Below are positions 37,821 to 45,113 of a DNA stretch of 64,000 nucleotides, piece by piece. This stretch comes from Sinorhizobium shofinae. Lineage in GTDB: Bacteria; Pseudomonadota; Alphaproteobacteria; Rhizobiales; Rhizobiaceae. The notes below the pieces were generated by a model. The model saw only the letters and a list, made by a program, of their open reading frames with translations. It made no database searches and was not told the origin of the DNA. Position numbers and translations under genes: made by a program. The stretch is taken from positions 62,001-126,000 of the forward strand of contig MBFK01000010.1 of assembly GCA_001704765.1 (NCBI GenBank), written 5' to 3'. Each line of letters opens with the position of its first letter. Within the stretch, counting starts at the first letter, position 1.

Positions 37821-38031
37821 GCAAAACGATCCCCATAAGCCCGGCCGCGTGCACGCAGCGATCCGGAATTTCATGCGCCGCTCTATCACATCTTGGGCAG
37901 GGACGGGAAGTTATCCGACGTCATCATTTCGCCTTCGACAAATGAAAAATGGCGTGGCACAGTAGTAAGGTTACAACCATGGAACATCCGGCATTTGCGT
38001 GCCGGATGCAAGCAAAAGGAAGGGACTGCCA

Positions 38032-38205
38032 ATGACCATTGAGGCTCATCTTGCAACGCTTGAGAAAAAACATGGCGCCCTGGAACAGGAGCTGCATGAA
38101 GCCCTCAATTCTCCCTCTTGCGAGGACGAGTTGATCAGCGAGCTCAAGCGGCGGAAGCTGCGCATCAAGGACGAAATCGAAAGACTCCGTTCCTCGACAC
38201 ACTGA
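38032..38205 (+). CDS. DUF465 (YdcH family) small protein, paralogue
   Basis: A 57-residue protein with the same design as the gene at 37617-37820: IEAHLATLEKKHGALEQEL followed by ELKRRKLRIKDEIERL. It is read in the opposite direction, 211 bp from its paralogue, an arrangement suggesting an old inverted duplication. ATG 38032 is preceded by AAGGAAGGGACTGCCA, a good ribosome-binding site. Confidence 0.85.
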   Translation: MTIEAHLATLEKKHGALEQELHEALNSPSCEDELISELKRRKLRIKDEIERLRSSTH

Positions 38206-38305
38206 TTGTGAACGGTATTTCCCGCGTTTTCGGGAGGCGTCGTTTCGTTGAGGCGAGACGACGCTACAGAGGTCAAAAACAATCCCATAACGTAACGGAT
38301 CGCTC

Positions 38306-38326
38306 GACCGGGCTCACGGCCCGGTC
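38306..38326 (+). terminator. Hairpin after the DUF465 gene
   Basis: Perfect 8-bp stem GACCGGGC / GCCCGGTC with a 5-nt loop. A second hairpin (GCGTCGT / ACGACGC) lies upstream at about 38239-38266. T-run is poor (TGCTTCT). Probably ends the DUF465 transcript. Confidence 0.45.
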
Positions 38327-38393
38327 TGCTTCTCCGGGTGGCTTCTATTATCCGGCCACCGCGCGGGGGCAGGCGAACCGCGCAATCAAACCG

Positions 38394-38654
38394 TCAGGAC
38401 CAGAACTGGTCGAGCCATAGATTGAGGCGGTCGAAGCCCGGCCTATGGATGGCGTAAATGCGCCTCGTGCCGCTCGTCGACACCGATACGAGATTGCAGT
38501 CGAGCAAGGCCTTCAAATGCTGCGACACCGCCGGCCGGCTGATCGGCAGCCCCTCGGCGAGTTCATTGACAGTCTTCGGGGCGCGCCGCAGCTCCTCCAG
38601 CAAATATCGCCGGTTCGGATCCGCAATGGCATCGAATGGGTCCGCGATCGTCAT
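38394..38654 (-). CDS. ArsR-family winged-helix regulator (short)
   Basis: An 86-residue single-domain DNA-binding protein. The sequence runs ADPNRRYLLEELRRAPKTVNELAEGL, then the recognition helix SRPAVSQHLKALLDCNLV and the beta-wing SVSTSGTRRIYAIH. It has no metal-binding cysteine pair of the SmtB/ArsR sensors, so the signal is unclear. It ends LWLDQFWS. ATG 38654. It sits downstream of the TauE/SafE gene on the same strand (143 bp), so regulation of that transporter is possible but not shown. Confidence 0.85.
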   Translation of the reverse strand: MTIADPFDAIADPNRRYLLEELRRAPKTVNELAEGLPISRPAVSQHLKALLDCNLVSVSTSGTRRIYAIHRPGFDRLNLWLDQFWS

Positions 38655-38797
38655 GACCCGGACGTTAAGCGAATTCCCTCGGAGCGGCAAGAAAATTGTG
38701 CGTTGCGATAAGTCCGCATTGCCTTGCAGCATCCTAGAGCCCCGCGCGTCCTCCAAGCGCACAAAGTTCGTTCTGGCACGTAAGATGCGTGGAGCTT

Positions 38798-39577
38798 TCA
38801 GCGACCGGACAGAAGGCTGCTGAGCCCATCCCAGACGAGTCGCGATCCGGCGAAGAAAGCCATGGTGTACATGAAGGGGTAGAACACCTGCGGCTTCATT
38901 CTGCGCACGATCCAAGCGCCGCAGGCCGTCGCGACCATCGCCAAGGGAAAAAGTGTTGCCGATGTCACGAGGTTGCTGGTGTCGAGTTGCCCGAGCGCGA
39001 AATAGGGAATGAGCTTCACCGCATTGAGCGTCGCGAAGAAGCGCACGATGGTGCCCGTATATTCGCGCGGGTCGAGCTTCAGCGGCAAGGCGTAGATCTG
39101 GAACGGCGGCCCGCCGGCATGCGCGACGAAGCTGCCGTATCCTGCGAAGCTTCCCCACAGCGCGGCAGGACCCAGACGATGCTGCTTGGGAAGGATTGCC
39201 GCGCCGCTGCGGGTGCGCCAGACCGTGTAGGCGTAGCGCAGCACGAACACGACGGTGATGGCGCCGATGATCAGCCTCAGCGCATCGCGCGGCACATAGG
39301 CGGAGGTCGCCCAGCCGATGGCAATGCCGGCGATCGCGCCGGGCAGCAGCATGGTGAGCGTTTTCCGGTCGCCGTGCTTGCGCCAGATCCACAAGGAGAC
39401 GATGTCCATGGCGATCAGGATGGGCAGAAGCAATGCCGCCGCCTGGACGGGCGAGACCGCCATCGAGAGGATCGGTACGCCCATCAGCGACAGCGCTTCT
39501 CCCATGCCCCCCTTGCTGAGGCCAACGAGCAGGACTGCCGGGACGGCGACGAGATAGAAGTCGAGATCGGGAAGCAT
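38798..39577 (-). CDS. TauE/SafE family sulfite exporter-like permease
   Basis: A 259-residue integral membrane protein with about eight predicted helices, for example YLVAVPAVLLVGLSKGGMG (N-terminus) and AAALLLPILIAMDIV. The repeat-like GxxGxxG motif and the internal symmetry of two half-repeats match TauE/SafE. Family members move sulfite, sulfonates or other organic anions; the substrate here is unknown. ATG 39577 is the start; the longer frame through 39724 adds unlikely sequence. A short ArsR gene follows. Confidence 0.88.
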   Translation of the reverse strand: MLPDLDFYLVAVPAVLLVGLSKGGMGEALSLMGVPILSMAVSPVQAAALLLPILIAMDIVSLWIWRKHGDRKTLTMLLPGAIAGIAIGWATSAYVPRDALRLIIGAITVVFVLRYAYTVWRTRSGAAILPKQHRLGPAALWGSFAGYGSFVAHAGGPPFQIYALPLKLDPREYTGTIVRFFATLNAVKLIPYFALGQLDTSNLVTSATLFPLAMVATACGAWIVRRMKPQVFYPFMYTMAFFAGSRLVWDGLSSLLSGR

Positions 39578-39681
39578 GGGCGGCGGTTGATCCTTTGGCC
39601 ATCTCCGTCTATCGGTTTTCCCGAACGAAATCGAGTACCGGCTTCCGCCTTGCGAAGCGGACATCGCCAGGAACGAACGAT

Positions 39682-40335
39682 ATGAGCAATACCGACAACC
39701 GCTGCCGCCTCGTGCTGATCGCACCCGATATGCCGGACCTAGCCGAACGCTCGAAGGTGCTCGCCGATGCCCTCAAGGGCGGCGACGTGGCATCCGTCAT
39801 CGTTCCGCAATACGGTCTCAACGAGACGGATTTCCAAAGGCACGCCGAAGCGCTCGTGCCGGTGATCCAGAAGACGGGGGCTGCAGCGCTCATTGAGGGT
39901 GATACGCGCGTCGCCGGTCGCGCCAGGGCCGATGGCCTTCACATCGCGGCCGGCGCGGATGTGCTTGCCGAGGCGATCGAGCGGCATGCGCCGAAGATGA
40001 TCGTCGGCGGCGGCAATGCAACCGACCGCCACCATGCGCTCGAAATCGGCGAGCTTCGGCCGGACTACGTCTTCTTCGGCCGCGCCGACGGCGACATCAA
40101 GCCGGAGGCACACCCGAAGAACCTGGCGCTTGCGGAATGGTGGGCGTCGATGATCGAAATTCCTTGCATCGTCATGGGCGGCACCGACCCGCAATCGGCG
40201 CTCGCCGTGGCCGAGACCGGCGCCGAGTTCGTCGCGCTCCGCCTTGCCGTCTTCGCCGAGCCGGGCCAGGCGCCCTCCGTTGTTGCCGCCGTCAACGCCT
40301 TGCTTGACGAAAAAGCGCCACGGTTTGAAGATTAA
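39682..40335 (+). CDS. thiE: Thiamine phosphate synthase-like protein
   Basis: A 217-residue TIM-barrel protein of the ThiE/TenI family, which joins HMP-PP and HET-P into thiamine phosphate. Features are RLVLIAPD at the N-terminus, TGAAALIEGDTRVAGRARADGLHI, PDYVFFGRADGDIKPEAHP and PCIVMGGTDPQSALAVAETGAEFVALR in parts. The typical ThiE GPxxxTxTK phosphate loop is altered (here FGRADGDIKP), so it may be a divergent paralogue. The start ATG 39682 was chosen over an upstream frame. A Sel1-repeat gene follows at 3 nt. Confidence 0.8.
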   Translation: MSNTDNRCRLVLIAPDMPDLAERSKVLADALKGGDVASVIVPQYGLNETDFQRHAEALVPVIQKTGAAALIEGDTRVAGRARADGLHIAAGADVLAEAIERHAPKMIVGGGNATDRHHALEIGELRPDYVFFGRADGDIKPEAHPKNLALAEWWASMIEIPCIVMGGTDPQSALAVAETGAEFVALRLAVFAEPGQAPSVVAAVNALLDEKAPRFED

Positions 40336-40338
40336 GAC

Positions 40339-41487
40339 GTGGCGATGCTGAGCCGATCCTCCCTGAAATTGAGCCGGGCCGCGATCCTTGCTGTCGCCTT
40401 CGCTCTGGCCGCCTTGCCGGCTCGCGCCGAGCAGCCGCCATCCCCTGCTCCAGCGGATGAGGGTGTCGTTCCAAAACGCGGCCGGATCACGCCGTACAAT
40501 GGCGCCGCGTTGCCGGAGGGTGCCGAAAAGCCGGCAACGGGCGATGAAAGTGCCAAGCCGAAGGCGGGCGAGGGAAAGCCCTCCGGCGGCGTCAACGTCA
40601 TCGATCGCATGGGCGCCGAACTTCCGGCGCTTCCAGCGGAAAAGCCATTCGCCGGCAAATTGGACGAGGCCTATGGGGCCTTCCAGCGCGGCTATTACCT
40701 GTCGGCAATGGACCTCGCGCTGCCGCGCGCCCAACTCGGCGATCCGGCCGCCCAGACGCTTGTCGCATCGATCCTCGAGCAAGGCCTCGGCGTCGCTCGC
40801 AACCCCAAGGATGCGGCCTTCTGGTACGGTCAGGCGGCGAACAACGGCGATCCCGCGGCGATGTTCAAATATGCGCTGATCCTGATGGAGGGACGCTACG
40901 TCAAGCGCGACCGGAAGCGATCCGACGAACTGATGAAGAAGGCCGCCGATCTCGGCAATGCGGCCGCCCAGTTCAACTATGGGCAGACGCTCGTTGCCGA
41001 CATGCCCGGCCAGAAGGGGCTGAAGGCGGCGATTCCCTATTATGAGAAAGCCGCCGAGCAGGGCATCGCCGACGCGCAATATGCACTCTCGCAGATCTAT
41101 CTCAATGTCGAAGGCATCGACGACGGCAAGCGGGCGCGTGCACGCGAATGGCTGCTTCGGGCGGCGCGCGCCGGCTATGATACGGCGCAGCTCGACATGG
41201 CGATCTGGCTGATCGAGGGGATCGGCGGCGACCGCAACCTCGAAGAGGGCTTTGCCTGGATGAAGCGGGCCGCCGAGGGCGGCAATGTCGTCGCGCAGAA
41301 CCGGCTTGCCCACCTCCTTGTCAACGCCATCGGCACGCGGCCCGATCCGGTCGAGGCGGCGAAGTGGTATGTGCTGTCGCGTCGGGCAGGGCTCAAGGAC
41401 GATGCGCTCGAGGACTTCTATCTCGGTCTCAACGACGCGCAGCAGAAATCGGCGCTCACGGCGGCGAACAAGTTCCGCTCGTCCTGA
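40339..41487 (+). CDS. Exported Sel1-repeat (TPR-like) protein
   Basis: A 382-residue protein with an N-terminal signal peptide (about 10-30, ending ARA) and a Pro/Ala-rich region to about 90. From about 110 to 370 it has Sel1-like repeats of 36 residues (for example AAFWYGQAANNGDPAAMFKYA and AIPYYEKAAEQGIADAQYAL in parts). Such proteins act as scaffolds in envelope stress or secretion pathways; this one is not ExoR by length. GTG 40339 is 3 nt after the thiE stop with GAAG upstream; ATG 40345 is an alternative start. Confidence 0.85.
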   Translation: MAMLSRSSLKLSRAAILAVAFALAALPARAEQPPSPAPADEGVVPKRGRITPYNGAALPEGAEKPATGDESAKPKAGEGKPSGGVNVIDRMGAELPALPAEKPFAGKLDEAYGAFQRGYYLSAMDLALPRAQLGDPAAQTLVASILEQGLGVARNPKDAAFWYGQAANNGDPAAMFKYALILMEGRYVKRDRKRSDELMKKAADLGNAAAQFNYGQTLVADMPGQKGLKAAIPYYEKAAEQGIADAQYALSQIYLNVEGIDDGKRARAREWLLRAARAGYDTAQLDMAIWLIEGIGGDRNLEEGFAWMKRAAEGGNVVAQNRLAHLLVNAIGTRPDPVEAAKWYVLSRRAGLKDDALEDFYLGLNDAQQKSALTAANKFRSS

Positions 41488-41529
41488 TGGCGGCGCGCCG
41501 TGATTCGACGGGCGCTTTCTATTTCGCTT

Positions 41530-41628
41530 GAACTTTCGGGGATTTTGTGGTCTTGAGGCCCCGGTTTTGTCCGCGGTTCCGCCCAGCATCCTATCCCGCG
41601 GACGGAGTGATTTCTCACTCGGTTTTTT
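41530..41628 (+). ncRNA. Candidate small RNA upstream of suhB-like gene
   Basis: In the 247-bp gap before the suhB-like gene, a plus-strand region holds a GGGG / CCCC hairpin (41538-41562), an 8-bp perfect inverted repeat GTCCGCGG (41569-41576) / CCGCGGAC (41596-41603) and an intrinsic terminator (41605-41628). Rhizobiales carry a small RNA family named suhB/mmgR (alpha-r8) next to suhB-like genes; this could be a member, but I cannot check the covariance model. No promoter was convincing. Confidence 0.4.
41605..41628 (+). terminator. Intrinsic terminator of the candidate small RNA
   Basis: Stem GAGTGA / TCACTC with a TTTC loop, followed by GGTTTTTT. It stands 107 nt before the suhB-like start, so it ends an upstream transcript rather than that gene. 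Confidence 0.65.
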
Positions 41629-41734
41629 GACGACGGTTGCGTCTCTTCGCCGACCCCTAGCGCGGGCGCCGTCAAACAGGTTCAATGTCCGGTCGAGATG
41701 GCTCGGCCGGCCTTCGCTTTCAGAGGATTGCCCT

Positions 41735-42535
41735 ATGGCCCGTTCTGCCCTTCTCAATGTCATGGTCCAGGCGGCTTTCAAGGCCGGCAAGTCGCTGGCG
41801 CGCGATTTCGGCGAAGTACAGAACCTGCAGGTCTCCTTGAAGGGGCCGAGCGACTACGTTTCCCAGGCGGACCGCAAGGCCGAGCGGATAATCCGCGAGG
41901 AACTCCTGAAGGCCCGCCCGACCTACGGCTTCCTCGGCGAAGAAGGCGAGGAAATCAAGGGGACCGACGGCGCCCATCGCTGGATCGTCGACCCCCTCGA
42001 CGGCACCACGAATTTCCTCCACGGCCTACCGCATTTCGCCGTCTCGATCGCGCTGGAGCGCCAGGGCGAAATCGTCGGTGCGGTCGTCTTCAATCCGGCG
42101 ACCGACGAACTCTATACGGCCGAGAGGGGCGGCGGCGCCTTCCTGAACGACCGGCGCCTGCGGGTCGGCGCCCGCAAGGCCCTTTCCGATGCGGTGGTCG
42201 GTACGGGCACGCCGCATCTCGGTCGCGGCAACCACGGCAAATATCTCATCGAACTTCGCCATGTGATGGGCGAGGTCGCCGGTATCCGCCGCTTCGGCTC
42301 CGCCTCGCTCGACCTCGCCTATGTGGCCGCCGGGCGGTTCGACGGCTTCTGGGAGCGTGACCTTGCCGCCTGGGACATCGCCGCCGGGGTACTGCTCATC
42401 CGCGAGGCCGGTGGCTGGGTGACCGACATCGATGGTGGAAACAAGCCGGTCGAAGACGGCTCGATCATCTGCGGCAACGAATATATTGCCAAGGCGCTGC
42501 GCGAAGTCATTCATCGACCGGTTCCGACAAAGTAG
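41735..42535 (+). CDS. suhB: Inositol monophosphatase family protein (SuhB-like)
   Basis: A Mg-dependent phosphatase of 266 residues. The metal-site motifs are in order: GEEGEE (about 69-74), WIVDPLDGTTNFLHG (about 86-100) and the C-terminal WDIAAGVLLIREAGG (about 208-222). Family members hydrolyse inositol phosphates, and E. coli SuhB also binds RNA polymerase and NusA. It starts at ATG 41735; the upstream extension is not credible. No neighbour suggests a pathway. Confidence 0.92.
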   Translation: MARSALLNVMVQAAFKAGKSLARDFGEVQNLQVSLKGPSDYVSQADRKAERIIREELLKARPTYGFLGEEGEEIKGTDGAHRWIVDPLDGTTNFLHGLPHFAVSIALERQGEIVGAVVFNPATDELYTAERGGGAFLNDRRLRVGARKALSDAVVGTGTPHLGRGNHGKYLIELRHVMGEVAGIRRFGSASLDLAYVAAGRFDGFWERDLAAWDIAAGVLLIREAGGWVTDIDGGNKPVEDGSIICGNEYIAKALREVIHRPVPTK

Positions 42536-42896
42536 TCCATGAAGCATGGGCTGAAGCCAAGCAGCGTAATGGGCGAGGATGCGGGCGGCCTTGGGTCCGC
42601 GTTTCGCTCTAAGGCATTGGACCAGAACATATCTGCGCCTTGGCAGCACTCGGGCTCGAGCCCCTGGCGGGGAGCGAGCGCATTCCTGCGCGGGACCTTC
42701 CGTTTTCCCTTCAATTTGGCGCAAAGTTCCACTAGTCTCCGGGCCGATAGGGATGGTCTCCGGCCATCGGCGGCATCGTTCGTTCGAGATCACTATTGAT
42801 TTCGAGAATGATCCGCTACTTCAAAGAGTTGCAGCAACCGCCGCTTGTGCGGACAGGCGCGCGAGTAAGGCCGCAAACCGGGAGATTGGCAAACGC
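42536..42896. other. Intergenic region with no gene seen
   Basis: 361 bp between the suhB-like gene and the MotA/TolQ-like gene. Open frames exist on both strands (42539-42799 plus; 42511-42732 minus) but lack ribosome-binding sites and resemble no family I know. It should contain the promoter and leader of the ion-channel pair. Confidence 0.5.
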
Positions 42897-44003
42897 ATGA
42901 CGAAACTGAATCTGTCCGGCTGGCGTGGGCAGGAAGTCGCGGAGGAGAACTACAATCCGCACAAGCTTTCAAGCCCGATGCCCTATTTCTGGACGATGGT
43001 CATCTTCCTGATCATCGTCGGTTTTGTCGCAGCGATCCTCTTCCGGCAGGCGCGCGAAGCCTTCGGTGGCAATCCCGGTCTCAACGGGCTGATCCTCGGA
43101 GTGCTGGTGATCGGCATTCTGCTGGCGTTCAACCACGTGCTCGGCCTCAGACCCGAAGTGCGCTGGTTCAACTCGTTCCGCGCCGCCGGCAGTGCCGACA
43201 AGGTCGGACGCGACCCGGTGCTGCTCGCACCCATGCGGGCGCTGATCGGCGGCCGTCAGACGACGGCGATCTCGACGATCGCGCTCCGGTCGATCCTCGA
43301 TTCCATCGCCGCCCGCCTCGACGAGTCGCGCGACATCACGCGCTATCTCGCTGGCCTCCTCGTCTTTCTCGGCCTGCTCGGCACCTTCTGGGGCCTTCTC
43401 GGGACGATTGGTTCGATCAATACCGTCATACAATCGCTAGACGCCGGCTCGGGCACGACGGAGGACCTCCTGAGTTCGCTGAAGAGCGGCCTGTCGGCGC
43501 CGCTGACCGGCATGGGCACGGCTTTCTCGGCCTCGCTGTTCGGCCTGTCCGGTTCGCTGATCCTCGGTTTCCTCGATCTCCAGGCGGGCCGCGCCCAGAA
43601 CCGTTTTTACACGGAGCTTGAAAACTGGCTTTCGTCGGTGACCGATGTCGGCTCCGGGTTTTCGTCGCCGATCGAGATGGTCGGTGGCGCGCCGGCGGAG
43701 GAAATGCGGCGCCTTACCGACCAACTCTCCCGCCTCGCTCACGACGGCGGCGTCAACCAGCGCACGACAGCGGCGATGGCGAGCCTCGCGGAAGGCATCC
43801 AGGGTCTCGTCAAGAACATGCGCGGCGAGCAGCAGATGCTGCGCGACTGGATCGAGGCGCAGCAGGAGGAGGCCAAGTCGATGCGCAAGACGCTCGACCG
43901 GCTGACATCGCGTATCGGCCAGGCCGATCGGATCTCCGTGAACAGCGAGAGGGCCGCCTCGCAGGCGAAGCTCAGCCATGCGGACGAAAGCGGGGGTGAC
44001 TGA
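42897..44003 (+). CDS. MotA/TolQ/ExbB-type proton-channel protein
   Basis: A 368-residue inner-membrane protein with four predicted helices (about 31-49, 62-82, 151-172, 203-226). The last two hold the channel signature: LLGTFWGLLGTIGSI (161-175) and PLTGMGTAFSASLFGLSG (202-219), as in MotA/TolQ/ExbB. A large cytoplasmic region lies between helices 2 and 3 and a long C-terminal tail (about 230-368) with heptad-like stretches follows. It is the channel half of an energy-coupling pair: a MotB/OmpA-like gene follows after 3 nt. No flagellar genes are near. ATG 42897 was chosen with GGGAG upstream. Confidence 0.88.
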   Translation: MTKLNLSGWRGQEVAEENYNPHKLSSPMPYFWTMVIFLIIVGFVAAILFRQAREAFGGNPGLNGLILGVLVIGILLAFNHVLGLRPEVRWFNSFRAAGSADKVGRDPVLLAPMRALIGGRQTTAISTIALRSILDSIAARLDESRDITRYLAGLLVFLGLLGTFWGLLGTIGSINTVIQSLDAGSGTTEDLLSSLKSGLSAPLTGMGTAFSASLFGLSGSLILGFLDLQAGRAQNRFYTELENWLSSVTDVGSGFSSPIEMVGGAPAEEMRRLTDQLSRLAHDGGVNQRTTAAMASLAEGIQGLVKNMRGEQQMLRDWIEAQQEEAKSMRKTLDRLTSRIGQADRISVNSERAASQAKLSHADESGGD

Positions 44004-44006
44004 TCC

Positions 44007-45038
44007 ATGGCGCTCGCCCGAAGGGGCCGCAATCCGCGGACGATCAATTACTGGCCGGGCTTCGTCGACGCTCTTTCGACCTTGCTCATGGCGATCATGT
44101 TCCTGCTCAGCGTCTTCGTCACCGCGCAGTTCCTCATGGGTCGGGAGATCAGCGGCAAGGACGAGGTACTGAACCGCCTGAACAGCCAGATCAACGAACT
44201 CACCCAGCTTCTGGCTCTCGAAAAGAGCGGCAAGCAGGACCTCGAAGATTCGCTTGCCAATCTCCAGGCATCGCTGTCGCAGTCGGAAGGCGAGCGGTCA
44301 CGCCTGCAGGCGCTGCTCGACCAGGGCGCCGGCAGCGCCGATGTCGCCAATCAGAAGATCGGCCGGTTGGGTTCGGAACTCGAGAACGAACGACAGGTCA
44401 GCTCCCGGGCGATGAGCCAGATCGAGCTTTTGAACCAGCAGATTGCCGCGCTGCGCAGCCAGATCGCCGCCATCGAGGGCGCGCTGCAGGCTTCCGAGGC
44501 GAAGGACCAAGCGTCGCAGGCCAAGATTGCCGATCTTGGCCGTCGGCTGAACGTCGCGCTCGCCCAGCGCGTGCAGGAACTCAACCGCTACCGCTCGGAC
44601 TTTTTCGGGCGCTTGCGGGAAATCCTCTCGGATCGCGAAAATATCCGCATCGTCGGCGACCGTTTCGTCTTCCAGTCGGAAGTGCTCTTCTCCTCGGGCA
44701 GCAGCGACCTGAACCCTGAGGGCCAGGTGGAGATGGCCAAGCTCGCCACCGCGCTCCTCGACCTCGCCAAGGAGATTCCGGCGGAGATCAATTGGGTGCT
44801 GCGCGTCGACGGCCACACGGACAATGTGCAGCTCTCCGGCACCGGCCGGTTCGCCGATAACTGGGAACTGTCCTCGGCTCGCGCCACCTCGGTCGTCAAG
44901 TTCCTGATCTCCAAGGGTGTTCCAGCCGACCGCCTGGTGGCGGCGGGGTTCGGGGAGTACCAACCCATTGCCGTAGGGGAGAGCCTGGAGGCGCGGGCGC
45001 AAAATCGGCGCATCGAACTCAAGCTGACCGAAAAATAG
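44007..45038 (+). CDS. MotB/OmpA-like peptidoglycan-binding partner of the channel
   Basis: A 343-residue protein built as in MotB/PomB/TolR: a short cytoplasmic N-terminus, a membrane helix (19-43) with Asp21 in PGFVDALSTLL at the place of the proton-carrying aspartate, a coiled coil (about 50-190) and a C-terminal OmpA domain (222-341). The OmpA domain has DGHTDN (268-273), ELSSARA (287-293) and NRRIEL (333-338), the peptidoglycan-binding set. It starts 3 nt after the MotA-like stop and must be co-translated. The long coiled coil, longer than in MotB, suggests reach across the periplasm. Confidence 0.88.
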   Translation: MALARRGRNPRTINYWPGFVDALSTLLMAIMFLLSVFVTAQFLMGREISGKDEVLNRLNSQINELTQLLALEKSGKQDLEDSLANLQASLSQSEGERSRLQALLDQGAGSADVANQKIGRLGSELENERQVSSRAMSQIELLNQQIAALRSQIAAIEGALQASEAKDQASQAKIADLGRRLNVALAQRVQELNRYRSDFFGRLREILSDRENIRIVGDRFVFQSEVLFSSGSSDLNPEGQVEMAKLATALLDLAKEIPAEINWVLRVDGHTDNVQLSGTGRFADNWELSSARATSVVKFLISKGVPADRLVAAGFGEYQPIAVGESLEARAQNRRIELKLTEK

Positions 45039-45113
45039 GCGAGCACGCTCCGCTTGAATTGACCTTGACGTATGCGTAAGAGTCCTCAGGGATGTCGGCG
45101 GAGGGCGCCTTTG

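Noticed and set aside
38394..39602. 402-residue minus-strand frame that ends as the ArsR protein
   Set aside because: The upstream part is the shadow of the TauE/SafE gene in another frame; only the last 86 residues form the ArsR domain, with its own ATG at 38654.
39739..41790. 683-residue open frame on the minus strand
   Set aside because: Antisense to thiE-like, Sel1 and suhB-like genes; low-complexity Arg/Gly/Leu-rich shadow frame.
42579..42896. N-terminal extension of the MotA/TolQ-like gene
   Set aside because: The added 106 residues have no similarity to the family, and ATG 42897 has a ribosome-binding site and a normal N-terminus.
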